Of a stretch of DNA of 64,000 bases, positions 21,773 to 33,078 are shown piece after piece (positions within the stretch are counted from its first letter, which is position 1; the number at the start of each line of letters is the position of its first letter). A program made the position numbers and the translations under genes. This stretch comes from Leptodontidium sp. MPI-SDFR-AT-0119. Lineage: Eukaryota; Ascomycota; Leotiomycetes; Helotiales; Leptodontidiaceae. The notes beneath the pieces are model-generated. The model was not told the origin of the DNA. It did no database searches and worked only from the letters and a program-made list of their open reading frames with translations. The stretch is from contig JAHLEZ010000001.1 in NCBI GenBank assembly GCA_020726505.1, positions 5,456,001 through 5,520,000 on the forward strand, read 5' to 3'.

Positions 21773-23432
21773 AGTTGCGAGGGAGGAGGTTGTTAGGAGG
21801 GGTGGGAGGGTTTGGGAGGATGAGGCGTCTAGGAGGGGGGTGGATGTTGTGGAGTTGAGGGTTGAGGGTGGGAGGACGAGGTTGCTTCGTAGGAAGGTGA
21901 AGAAGGCTGCGTTTGGTGGTTAGTTTGTGGATTTGAAGGGTTGGAGATTTCTGGAGATGGCGCATGAAAGGCTGGCTTCAGCTTGAAAAGGACGAGTTCC
22001 TCTGGTGGAATACATAGCAATGAGAATTACCTGGATGAAAAGTCCTATCAACACAGGAGATAGCTGCAAGTGGAAAAGTAGCTGGAGGATGGATAGGAAG
22101 TATCGAATATTGTGATGAGAAGGGTTATAAGAGAGAAGCAAGCAGAATTCTTGCCCCCAAATTCAAAAGAGACGAAGTGAAGAAACCTCGGACAAGTTCA
22201 ACACACAAAGAGAATAGGCGTCTCGAGGAAAGGAAAAGAAAAAAGAAATAGGTGGCTAACTGGCACTAGTCCTGAACCCGGGCACCGAATTAATACGATC
22301 CGCAACGGTGAAAACACTCCGGCTCAGATCCAGATCCAGATCGAGGTCGAAGAGATGATGGTGGGAGGAAGAAGAAGAAGGCTCCTTGATGGGCACGTGT
22401 CTTGGCATCTTCCTCTCTGCCGCGGATCAAGCTTTAAAGAAGGAAGGGTAGGGTTACAACGAAGCCCTGTTACATAAGGGGCTGACGATACTGGACCGAG
22501 AATATATTGCAAATTGCTACTTTGAGACACGTCGGCACCGGGGAGAGCGTGAGTAATGGGAAATGGGGAAAGGAAAGGCCGGATATCTTTATATCTTCAC
22601 AGCATCTCTGAGCCTGTCATCTCTCCCACGTGAAGAGAGATTTTATTGGTCTATCAAATAGTCGATAACGATAAGACCAGCAAGCCAAGGAACTTTGATT
22701 GGAAGATTGCCAGAGGGAGGCACGCAGGGATTTGAATGTTGGAACGAATGCAGCGAATGACTGAGGTTGGAAAGCAGAGAGTGATTCATCTATGGATGTT
22801 GGGTTGGTCACTTGCCGGTGGTGAGACACGAATAATCCACGCAGGCAAACTTTCAAAAGCAGCACTGAAGAGTCTTTTGGCTGAAGCAGGTTATGGAAAA
22901 CTACGCAGTACTGCGGCGAAGTATAGCTTCGCTACGTACTTTATTATACCTGGTAGATTGATGGATTCATGGATTGATTATTTTTATTCGGTTTCTTCTT
23001 TATTTGCATTTTGCATTTCATTCTTACAATTAGTTCTCATTAGCTTTGTATCATCATAATAAACTCCTGTTGGAAATCAACTTTTCTTGCTGCCGCTGTT
23101 GTCCCCTGAAATACCCGACTGCTCGACTAACTTCAGGGTCCGAGTGTCCGATTCGCCAGATGCCTCACCGTACGCAACATCCTCCCCCAGCCCAGCACCA
23201 CCTGCATCAACACCAATCATCAGCATTCGTCCCTTGAAACTTTTCCCCCACGAAATCCCTTGAAGGTCTAGCCTGGTCACTCCTGCATCACATCCCACCC
23301 TTCTCACCCGACCCCGACAAATCCCCAGTCCAGTAGTGAGTGCAGTCAGTCAGTCAGACAAGCCAGCCCCGACTGAGCCAGCCTTGTGGGCATATCTATC
23401 TCGATCTCTTCATTCCTCTTTCAACCGCATGA
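21773..23432. other. divergent intergenic region, may hide a first exon of the GNAT gene
   Basis: 1.66 kb between the GNAT gene (minus) and the SLC35F-like gene (plus). The stretch 21773-21906 may be coding on the minus strand. Beyond it I see no gene; a Lys/Glu-type GAAGAAGAAG run lies near 22368. Confidence 0.5.
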
Positions 23433-25106
23433 ATGTCTCACAGAGGTCATCCGACGCCCCTATCCTCCAATCCACCATCTACGAATACCAGTGCTCAGCG
23501 TACGGAAGTAAAGTTCACACCCAACACTTGGGAACCTTCGCCGCATCGCCCCGTGTCACGAACGTCCTCCAGGGCCGCATCCCGAGAGCCTGCAATCGCG
23601 TCATCAAAGGCCAACGGGAACGGCTCTGCGAAGTACACAAGTGGGAAGCGTACTCCGCCATTGGAGGAGGGAGATATCAGTGATCTCGATTCGGACCTGG
23701 ATCTGGAAGAGATGGGGGACAGGAGACCTCCCCTACACCAGCCTGCGGACAGGCGTTCGCAGCAACCTCTGTTGCACAAAGACGATGAAGAAAGAGGCAG
23801 GACAGGATATGACAATCTTCCAGATCCGCCAGATAGGCCACCCCTCTTTACTAGACGCTCGACCATGCGGAGCAGAAGTCCAGATACGCAGGCAAAGTTG
23901 GCGACGAGGAAGAAGTACACGTATGCCGCTTTCTTCTTAGGCTTGAGTCTGGTCAGTTTTGTGATACAGACAGAAACTGCCGTTTATATTCAACACGAAT
24001 TGGGATGGAATAAGGCTTATTGTATGCTGTAAGTTGAAGACACGTCCATAAAAACTCACCAGTATCTAACTCTTGGCAGATACTTCACTCACGGATCTTG
24101 GTCATTATTATGGCCTTTCCAACTCCTCATCCTGCGATTACAAAAGTGGAAGATGCCGTGGGAGACTTTCTGGAGGAGACATGTATATCTCGTTCGGACG
24201 ACTGCGCAGATGGTTGAAACACAGGAGTTATCTGTCCCTCGAAGTCAACACTCCCCTGTCCCATATATGCTCCGCAAGACAGCCTTCGTTACATGCGCCT
24301 TGACAGTTGCGGGAGGATCGTGGTACGTTGCGGTTAACCTGACATCACCGTCGGATCTCACTGCTATTTACAACTGCTCTGCGTTCTTCGCCTACGCTTT
24401 CAGTGTTCCTTTACTGCATGAGAAGCTTCGTTTGGACAAGTCCTTTGCAGTGGCAGTTGCCATTGTCGGCGTTCTGATTGTAGCATATGGAGACGCTACA
24501 CCTACTAAGCATGGAGGGAAATCAGGAGGCTCAGTTGGAGGTGGTGACAAAGAAGACAGTGAAGCAAGCAATCGTGTCGCTGGAAATCTCATCATTGGCG
24601 TTGGAAGCGTCCTCTACGGCTTCTACGAAGTCCTTTACAAGAAGCTGGCTTGTCCTCCGGAAGGCACGAGCCCAGGTCGAGGCATGATATTCGCCAACAC
24701 GTTCGGATCTTTGATCGGAACATTTACTCTTCTTGTCCTCTGGATCCCTCTCCCAATCCTGCACCTGACTGGCTTGGAGAAATTCGAATTGCCGAGAGGT
24801 GAAGCTGCATGGCTCCTCTCTATTTCCGTTTTGGCCAACGCCGTCTTCTCAGGCAGTTTCCTAGTCCTCATCAGTCTCACAAGTCCAGTCCTCAGCAGTG
24901 TCGCTGCGCTCCTTACTATCTTCCTCGTTGCGATCGTGGACTGGATGTGGACGGGTGTGCCTCTCAGCCCTGCCGCAGTCGTGGGTGGATTGCTCATTAT
25001 TGCGGCGTTTTTGCTGCTAAGTTGGAGTACTTATAGAGAGATGGCCGAGGAGAGGAGGAAGAAGCAGATCGATTTGAGTGATGAGGATAGCTCGAACGAG
25101 GATTAA
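23433..25106 (+). CDS. EamA/SLC35F-type transporter (Thi74/YML018C-like)
   Basis: Exons 23433-24028 and 24080-25106 (51-bp intron) encode 540 aa. A 160-residue disordered, charged N terminus precedes about ten membrane helices of the drug/metabolite transporter fold: KYTYAAFFLGLSLVSFVIQT, then VTCALTVAGGSWYVAVN, IYNCSAFFAYAFSVPLL, FAVAVAIVGVLIVAYGDA, LIIGVGSVLYGFYEVLYKK, and later LLSISVLANAVFSGSFLVL and VVGGLLIIAAFLLLSW. The order and SDLTAIYNCSAFFAYAFSV resemble the fungal vacuolar-membrane Thi74/YML018C group related to SLC35F5. The loop after helix 5 has a Gly/Lys-rich insert (KHGGKSGGSVGGGDKEDSE). The acidic tail ends DEDSSNED. Transport substrate unknown. Confidence 0.85.
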
Positions 25107-25582
25107 GTGGTTGGGAAATTAGAGCCATGGCATGGCTATGGAGGATTGTATTTTAGGAATTGCATTTGTATGCAGGGACCGGGGCGGATATTTGGCATAT
25201 ATGGGGGCGTATGATCGGATATTATGCATTTAGAGGGCGTTTCCAAGAGAATCGGTCACTTTAGCCTTGACGACAGTTCATTGGCTACTGCAGTTCTGAG
25301 TCCACACTCTTCTCATCTGTCCATGATAGCACTTTTCTTCACGCTTTCGAGCTCATATCAGTGCAAGTCAACAGACTTTTCGTCTCCTACCCATTTTTGA
25401 AAGAGACACTGTCGGACTCCTCCGATCAAACCTCTCCAAACGTGATCAGCTAGCTCGGCGCTAGCGAACCAAGAGCACCCATCTGTACCTACGGAGACTC
25501 TTCCCTGCTTCAACACAGCTACCTGACTGCACCCAGTCCTTCCAGAGACACATCAAGTATATCTGAGTCTTACTTTCTCACC
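25107..25582. promoter_or_regulatory. intergenic region upstream of UreG
   Basis: 476 bp containing the 3' flank of the SLC35F-like gene and the presumed UreG promoter. No clear motif stands out. Confidence 0.4.
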
Positions 25583-26668
25583 ATGTCTCACGAACACTCC
25601 CACGACCATGCCCACTCGCATGATCATTTCCACTCCGCACCCGATCACGGTCACACACACGAGATTCTCGATGGCCCAGGCAGTTATATGGGACGGGAGA
25701 TGCCTATCATTGAGGGAAGAGACTGGTCTGAACGTGCTTTCACTGTTGGTATTGGAGGGTATGTTTCTGGTTTTTCTGTTTTTGATCGTACTGTACTGAG
25801 TTATGCTGTTCTCGTTGTGTTAGGTGGTTTGGGTTGGCGGGGTATAGCGGGGTAGCTTTGGAGCGGGTGTTTGTCAAGTGACATGCAGCTTCGTTTTACT
25901 CGGGATTTAATACGTCGGCTTCATATTTCTTGTCCTGGGGAAGGTTCTGAAATGGAGAGGCCGTCTTACTGATATTTTGCATTGCGTTATTTGGAAGTTC
26001 ATCATTCATGCAGGTGCTAACATCTACCCAGACCTGTGGGATCCGGCAAGACAGCTCTCATGCTAGCACTTTGCCTAGCCCTCCGAGAGAAATACTCTAT
26101 CGCAGCAGTAACAAACGACATCTTCACCCGCGAAGACGCCGAGTTCCTCACCAAACACAAAGCTCTCCCGGCCGAACGCATCCGCGCCATCGAGACAGGC
26201 GGCTGCCCACACGCCGCCGTCCGAGAAGACATCTCCGCCAACCTGGCTGCACTTGAAGATCTGCACCGCGAATTTACATCAGACATCCTCTTGATCGAAT
26301 CCGGTGGTGACAATCTCGCCGCGAACTACTCTCGCGAACTGGCGGATTATATCATTTATGTCATCGATGTCAGTGGCGGTGATAAGATCCCGCGAAAGGG
26401 TGGACCTGGAATCACGCAGAGTGATCTGCTCATTGTTAATAAGACTGATTTGGCGGAGGCTGTAGGTGCTGATCTGGATGTTATGGATAGGGATGCGAGA
26501 AAGATGAGGGAGGGGGGACCGACGGTCTTCGCGCAGGTCAAGAAGGGGGTTGCGGTTGAGAATATTATTGGCTTGATTGAGAGTGCGTGGAGGGGAAGTG
26601 GTGCGGAGGCTGTGAGCAAGTCGAGGGGTGGTCCGGTTGCTACTGCTGGTCTTGATGGCTTGAAGTGA
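25583..26668 (+). CDS. ureG: urease accessory GTPase UreG
   Basis: UreG is the SIMIBI-class GTPase that drives nickel delivery into apo-urease. Exons 25583-25758 and 26032-26668 give 270 aa; the 273-bp intron is the longest in the window. The first 30 residues are a His-rich, probably Ni/Zn-binding segment ([18 protein letters not shown]), usual in eukaryotic UreG. The spliced P-loop reads [14 protein letters not shown] (about 57-70), and the intron sits between GIGG and PVGSGKT. Other motifs are [65 protein letters not shown] and the G4 motif NKTDLA. No other urease genes lie in the window. Confidence 0.95.
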
Positions 26669-27496
26669 GGCTATCTGGCTATGCTTTTGAGACAAGATGA
26701 TGAGATGATGAGATGAATTGCTAGAAGATGCTGGAGCTTTGAGAAATGGCCATGTTATGAAGTAGAAGGGGATTTTGCACAATGTACACCATGACAACTT
26801 TAGAGTCTCCAGACGTCTCAATGGCTTTCAGGTTTTGCAACGTCTCATGGAATAGCCTTTTCAGCAGGAATTTTCCAGGATTTAATACTCGTAAACAAAT
26901 ATATGCGTGACTACTTCTCACTCCAGTTGGCAGTTGGATTTCGAAGCTAAGATTTCGATACTTCGATCTTGAGCCTCGACGTCTATGCACCGACATAAAG
27001 TTTTATGCCACACCGGCAACTAAAGTAGTAACCGCCTTACTATGAGCGAAAGTCTTGAGGCCGGACTCGACTCATTTGAGGAATAAAAGGCTTGGGCTAG
27101 GACTAAACGAGCTCTAAGAGACGCCATAAATAATAGCGGCATCTCCCTTCACCAGGCCCGAGTCGTCCGAGCCCCAAGTCCCCAATCAAAGCCCACTTCT
27201 ATTGTATCAAGCCTATCCAACCCCAGTAATAATTTTCGAGACCTCGACGGAACTTGACGACTCGACGAACGCGCCACTCAAGAGATCACCCCATGGACGT
27301 GTACTCTTTCTCGACACCGCCTCATTTACTTCTCTGCTTTGAAAATCGCTACCTTTGTTTGTAATCGCATTCACCGTTTTGGGTTTCTCGAAGTTATTTG
27401 CTCCATAAGCTCTTCTCCTTTTTGCTGCAAACCTGTTTTCTTCTCATCCTTGTTTCATCTCGAATCAATCAGAAATCAATTTCATTGCAAGCATCG
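26669..27496. other. intergenic region upstream of the desaturase gene
   Basis: 828 bp without a supportable gene. An in-frame upstream ATG at 27398 would add 33 hydrophobic residues to the desaturase, but I prefer the later start. Confidence 0.5.
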
Positions 27497-28878
27497 ATGG
27501 GCGGACCGGAGCCTTCTATCGTCGAGAAGGGACCTGACGAGGCCTTCTTCACACTGTCGGATAATATCGTTCTCGAGGAGCTATTCAAGGATATTCAAGA
27601 TGTCAAGAGCGGAGCCAAGCCATCCCTGAGCGACGACCGACCCTCCCTCAAGCTCTTGGATAATATGAGTGATACAAAACATCCGGACTTCCAACCTACC
27701 ATCTTCTCAACCTGGGATTACAACCTCGCGGACCTGGACAACAAGACCATCAATTCCATCCGTTCCGCTATTCTTCGCAACTACATCACGTGGGCTAGGA
27801 CTGTGGTACGCCATGACACAGATGTGATCTTCCTCTCGCATATCCTTATGTACTTCTTCACCTCAGTACCGAGTGCATTGTATCTCTTCTTTGGGAAGTT
27901 CACCTATCTCCACGGTATCATTCACTTGCTCGTTACGGTGTGGTACTCCGGCGGCTTCACACTCATGATGCACAACCACATTCACAACAACGGAGTCCTC
28001 GCCAAACCATACGCCGCATTCGACTGGACCTTTCCATACATCCTCGAGCCCCTGATGGGTCATACATGGGATTCCTACTACTACCATCACGTCAAAGCCC
28101 ATCACGTCGAAGGCAACGGCCCCGACGACCTCTCGACCACAATCCGCTACCAGCGAGACTCCTTGTGGTGTTTCCTTCAATACGAAGCTCGATTCCTGCT
28201 GTTATGCTGGTTCGACCTCCCAAAGTACTTCATCAGTAAACGCAAATACAACCTCGCGTTCAGAGTCACCTGCACGGAACAGTCCTCCTACGCGGCTCTG
28301 TATCTGCTAGCGAAGTGGCAGTTCAAACCTGCGCTTTTCGTGTTCCTGCTTCCGTTCACGATCATGCGGATTGGGCTTATGATTGGGAATTGGGGACAGC
28401 ATGCGCTTGTTGATGATGTGGAGCCAGATTCAGATTTTCGGTCGAGCATTACTCTGATTGACGTTCCTGTAAGTTCTGTTCTCGGTTTCTGTCTAGGGTT
28501 GTATTCATACTTACGATGGCCTTTCACTGCTGTTTTGAATTCGAAGTTAATGTCGTACAGTCCAACCGCTTCTGCTTCAATGACGGATACCACACCTCTC
28601 ACCACCTGAACCCACTCCGTCACTGGCGCGACCACCCTCATGCATTCCTCAAAGCGAAAGATCGCTACTCCAAAGAAGGCGCCTTGGTCTTCCACAACAT
28701 CGATTACCTAGAAATCACATTCAGGTTACTGACCAAGAACTACATGCACTTGGCCAAGCAATTGGTACCGATCGGAGATCAGATAGGTATGAGTCAGGCA
28801 GAGCTGGCTGAGATGTTGAGGAGGAAGACGAGAAGGTTTAGCGATGAAGAGATTAGGGCGAAGTTTGGGAAGAAGTGA
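27497..28878 (+). CDS. fatty acid desaturase domain protein
   Basis: Exons 27497-28468 and 28561-28878 (92-bp intron) encode 429 aa. It is a membrane di-iron protein of the fatty acid desaturase superfamily. Three His clusters are present: HNHIHNN (about 158-164), HHVKAHH (about 197-203) and HTSHH (after the splice, about 335-339); NWGQH may supply another ligand. Helices include VIFLSHILMYFFTSVPSALYLFF and FKPALFVFLLPFTIMRIGLMIG. There is no cytochrome b5 domain and no match to the classical delta-9 or delta-12 groups, so regiospecificity and substrate are unknown. The upstream ATG at 27398 would add MLHKLFSFLLQTCFLLILVS, a possible signal anchor, so the start is not certain. The C terminus is basic and ends KFGKK. 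Confidence 0.82.
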
Positions 28879-29848
28879 AGTGGTGAATAGCTGTCTTGAA
28901 TTCTCGATTTGGAGTCCATAGATGGAGGGTTTGTATAGATAGATTGGTGTTTTGGAAGGTATCTGGAGTAGGAGGGGATGATATAGACCTAGTGTGGCTT
29001 CAGTCCTCGCCCGGATATCCAATCATCTCAACTTGTTCGGTTCAGAAGTAAATGATGGCGAACTAAATAGAGACCCTATTTATTAACAGTCTGGTTCTAC
29101 CTAGGCAACCTGCTTTCGAAATAATAGATCATGATTGGCAAATGAAAAGAGGAGCTGACGACAGGAGTCTGGACTCATGGCCGAACTCCACATTCCCCTC
29201 GATACACTCCGAAACAGGCCTAGTCCCCTCGCCAAGCGGTGGATTTGAATGGAAGTTCCAGAAAAGTTTGTTTTCTTCTCTCAACCTTGTCCATTACATA
29301 CAATAAGTTCACCATGAAGTCTTGCTAACCACCTTCCTCTTCTTAACAAAAGTCAACAAAAGCCGTCTTGGCCAAGCCTTATTACTTTCCTATTCAAGTT
29401 TTCATTTCGTCTCACTGTATCGTCTGACTTTCCTTTTTTCTCCCGCTCCGAAGCCGGAAGTCGGGAAGAAGGCGCGCCCTTCCCTTTCCTGGGACAACCC
29501 CAAGAAGGTAGTTCAAACCTCACCTCACTTACCTAACTGCATACATAAATCCCGGCTTCCAACGGCTTCCTTCTGGTAGTGACGCTTACTTTCCCTCAAG
29601 TGAGTCAAGTGGCTGCCCCACCTCAAAATTTCATCTGGGGAGTACCCCGCCATATTTACAATTCGAGTCACCTCACCTCAGTTCTGCTCTGTTCTGTTCT
29701 GTTCAACTCAATTGCACTGCTTTCTTTGTTACTCCTTCAACTCAATCTTCTCTTCGTTACTTGAAATCTAAGATTGGTCTTCAATTGAAAAACAACATTC
29801 TTCCTCCTCTCAAGAAAGCGGCAAATGATCAACGATCACACAGGCAGA
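28879..29848. other. intergenic region, PDX1 promoter side
   Basis: About 970 bp between the desaturase stop and the preferred PDX1 start. C/T-rich stretches and a TCTGT/TTCTG run near 29685-29703 lie in the likely 5' UTR. No gene is seen. Confidence 0.55.
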
Positions 29849-30987
29849 ATGGCCACCGAACTCCCCACTAGCATCACCAATGGCGATGCCTCGAAGAAGG
29901 GCGACAACAGCTTCGCCGTCAAGACGGGATTGGCACGTATGTTGAAGGGTGGCGTTATTATGGATGTTGTCAATGCCGAGCAGGTAAGTCTTTGTCCCTC
30001 AAGTCAATGGACTGGAGAAGCAGAAGAGAAGGAGGTGGAAGAGGAAGTCATTTTCTGACTTGCGATCGCAGGCAAGAATAGCAGAGGAGGCAGGAGCGGT
30101 TGCTGTCATGGCCTTGGAGCGTGTACCGGCAGATATCAGAGCACAGGGAGGTGTGGCGCGCATGTCGGACCCAAAGATGATCAAGGAGATTATGGCCACT
30201 GTTACTATTCCAGTCATGGCCAAGGCGAGAATCGGTCACTTTGTTGAGTGTCAGGTATGTTCTGGTCTTTTCCTCTTTCTTTACTACCTCTTCTATTGCC
30301 TTCTCTCAAGGGAGAAAGATGTAAGCCAGCAAGTTAGCAAATCAATCAAAGATCTAATCCGGGATGTAACAACAGATTCTCGAAGCCATTGGCGTAGACT
30401 ACATCGACGAGTCCGAAGTCCTTACACCAGCCGACCATGCCCACCACGTAGAGAAGCACCCCTTCTCCGTCCCCTTCGTCTGCGGCTGCCGCAACCTAGG
30501 CGAAGCCCTCCGCCGCATCTCCGAAGGTGCCGCTATGATCCGCACAAAAGGTGAAGCAGGAACAGGCGATGTCATCGAAGCCGTACGACACATGCGGACC
30601 GTAACAGCTGAGATCCAACGAGCTGGCACCATGTCCGATGCCGAGCTACGGATACTAGCAAAGGATATCCAGGCACCATTCGAGCTGCTCAAGGAGACTG
30701 CTAAGCTGGGCAGACTTCCCGTGGTCAACTTCGCGGCAGGTGGTATTGCTACGCCTGCCGATGCGGCGCTCATGATGCAATTGGGTTGTGATGGTGTCTT
30801 TGTGGGAAGTGGAATCTTCAAGTCTGGCGATGCGGCTAAGAGAGCGAAGGCTATCGTACAGGCTGTTACGCACTACAACGATGCGAAGGTTTTGGCGGAT
30901 GTCAGTGAGGATCTAGGTGAGGCTATGGTAGGTCTGAACTGTGGGACTATGGATGCGAAGGATAAGATGCAGGGTAGAGGATGGTAG
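29849..30987 (+). CDS. PDX1: pyridoxal 5'-phosphate synthase subunit PDX1 (SNZ family)
   Basis: The synthase subunit of DXP-independent vitamin B6 synthesis; it makes PLP from ribose 5-phosphate, glyceraldehyde 3-phosphate and ammonia supplied by PDX2/SNO. Exons (29849-29983, 30072-30254, 30376-30987; introns 88 and 121 bp) give 309 aa. The near-identical family blocks are present: [53 protein letters not shown], the phosphate-binding [13 protein letters not shown], and [19 protein letters not shown]. Asp and Lys residues of the active site (IMDVV; RTKGE) are intact. An in-frame ATG 24 bp upstream (29825) would add eight residues. PDX2 is not in the window. Confidence 0.96.
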
Positions 30988-31726
30988 GCATTCGCATGAA
31001 AAGGTATTGAAAGGGAGGCAAAATGTGTTTATTGCAGGGATGGAAAAGTTTAAGAGAGGCCGTTGTGTGTTATACGTTTTTCTGAGCTGTAATGCTTAAG
31101 CTCTATAGATCATGGAATCTCTCTCAACTCTCCTCTTCGTGGCTGGCTCGCTGTATGTTTACTTGTGTATTTGGCGAAGCAAGATAACTTTGAAATCATG
31201 TCTTTTCAAGGCAGTGCAAAATGTCCATTTTTCCTGTTTCGGCTTTGATAATCAAATATAATATCTTGCATCTGAATTGGATGCCATATTAACCGGGAAG
31301 TGAATTCTGACTGACGTCTTAGATAAAAGTTCTCTTAGTATTCGTATTTCTTCTTTCTACTGCAAAATACAAGCAGGAATGTAGCAATGCTCTCATTCGT
31401 ATAGACCACCTCACATGCCAAATATCCGACAAGATCGCAAGGGATCATTTGGGGAAGAATCTTAAAGACCTGCGTTGCGAATCAGGGTACTAACAAGGAA
31501 ACGACTTGAGAATAAAATGTGTATTTTGAATTTTGAGACGTGAAGCCAATGCTAAGTCAAGAAGTAAAATCCTCAGTATTGACTCATAGGCATACCACGA
31601 GCAACCTTAGCAATACATCCGCTAGCCATATGTATTCCAGATCTAGGCATACCCTTCCTTAAGAGCTCCTAGCCACACCACGCCCAACTACAATTATCCC
31701 AAGTCTAGCCACCCTCCGCCATTTTC
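30988..31726. other. convergent intergenic spacer
   Basis: 739 bp between PDX1 (plus) and the PNPOx-like gene (minus). AT-rich 3' flanks; nothing else seen. Confidence 0.55.
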
Positions 31727-32556
31727 TCATACAACACCATTGACCAACCCATGCGACTCACTATGACTACTCTCTGAACCCTCCAACCCACTAAGACTCC
31801 AATCCCTCACACCCCCCTTCCAATCACTAACCCTCCCATCCGTAATCTTCACAACCACAACCCTAACCTCCTCGCCCTCAATATACATCTCCCTGCCACC
31901 ATCCTGCGTCTCGCCCCAGAAATTCGGCACCCCCTCCCCCTCCACCCCCTCTGAGAACGTATTGTTATCCAAATGCATCTCCTTGTAATACGTCTCCTCG
32001 TCCGTGCCCCTCTCTACTACCTTTGCGGTCCCATTGATCGTCGCGGATATACTGCTCATGGCGCTGGTGTTCAGATTGAGGAGGAGAGAGGCGAGGGAGG
32101 AGCGTGAGGCTTCGGGTGGTGGGGAACCAGTTCGCGATGCCCCTGAGCCCCGGCGGTTGCTGGTTGTTGGGGGTCGGTGGGAGACCCAGTCGTGTACGAG
32201 GAGGGAGACGTTCGGATTCGAGACTAGGTTGAGGGTTTTCTTGGAGGAGGGGTTGGTGGTCATTACGATTGTTGGGGAGGTGCTGTAGGGTGAGGAGGGG
32301 AGGTAGGTGTAGTTCATTAGGGAGACGTGGGGGAGGAGGTTGGTGCATGTTGCGAGGTGGAGCTGTGAGAGGAAGTGGTTAGCTTGGCAAGGTTTTGAAA
32401 TAAGAAGATTGAGATGATGGAAAAATCGAGGGGGAGGTAGCATACGAAGCGTGCGTTTTGTAGACATTGGACGACTTCTGAGGGGAGACAGTCTGCTACT
32501 TGGAGGTTTGTTGCTCCTGTGGAGGACTCGTAGTTGAGGGGGGCTTCTGTTGCCAT
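31727..32556 (-). CDS. PNPOx-like FMN-binding split-barrel protein (YLR456W/YPR172W type)
   Basis: Exons 32446-32556 and 31727-32362 (83-bp intron, branch GCTAAC) encode 248 aa. The fold is that of pyridoxamine-phosphate oxidases. LPSEVVQCLQNARFLHLATC (residues 25-44) opens the barrel, MNYTYLP and TIVMTTNPSSKKTLNLVSNP follow, then VSLLVHDWVSHR and, near the end, ISATINGTAKVVE and VVVVKITDGRVSDWKGGVRDW. This matches the uncharacterised yeast YLR456W/YPR172W group. Residues needed for true PNP oxidase activity cannot be confirmed, so an FMN or heme-binding role is equally possible. It sits tail-to-tail with PDX1, which may or may not be meaningful. A Ser/Pro-rich loop (GSGASRTGSPPPEASRSS) interrupts the barrel. 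Confidence 0.85.
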
Positions 32557-33078
32557 GATTTTGTTGGATTCGTAGACTTCTATTTGCAGGTTTGGGAAGA
32601 AAAGGACGATTGGACGTTGTGATGTCCCGGGAGATTGGTCCTTTTATCGACTGTTGTTTTCGGATCGGATCTTCTGAGAGACTGGGAGTTGTGTGTTAAG
32701 GTAAGTGAAGTGAAGCAGGATCTTTGGCGGGGTTGCTGCATAATACGCTAGTGAATTGTTGCAAGGTTTCCTGCGGCCGCTTCATCCATGCAATTCTGGA
32801 AAGGGCCCATGGCCCTGGACCAGACCTGGGACATGGCTTGGGCATCACTTCCCCATACAACCCCACGATCAACTCACCGGACTCATTTCTACAAACACTC
32901 TGTCACCAACCTCTACCTCCGTGTGACCATAGCAAATATACCCCTACGCGACGCTCGGTACTTATATACCGTGTTTGCGCAGCTGTCAGGCTTGGAAGCT
33001 GCTTGACTTGGCCGGGCGCGTCAATCTCACCACTTCCCAGGACGAACTGAGGACGGATGACAGCTCCTTAAAATAAGG
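32557..33078. promoter_or_regulatory. divergent promoter between the PNPOx-like gene and SPT8
   Basis: 522 bp. A TATATA-like element (near 32964) is about 115 bp before the SPT8 start. Nothing else stands out. Confidence 0.4.

Noticed and set aside
21369..21965. Long Pro/His-rich minus-strand frame overlapping the GNAT gene
   Set aside because: It is a shadow frame of the C-rich GNAT coding strand; composition is what a shifted frame of that sequence gives.
27398..27496. Upstream in-frame start of the desaturase protein
   Set aside because: It adds a hydrophobic stretch not needed for the domain. The ATG at 27497 is kept as the likelier start, but the point is open.
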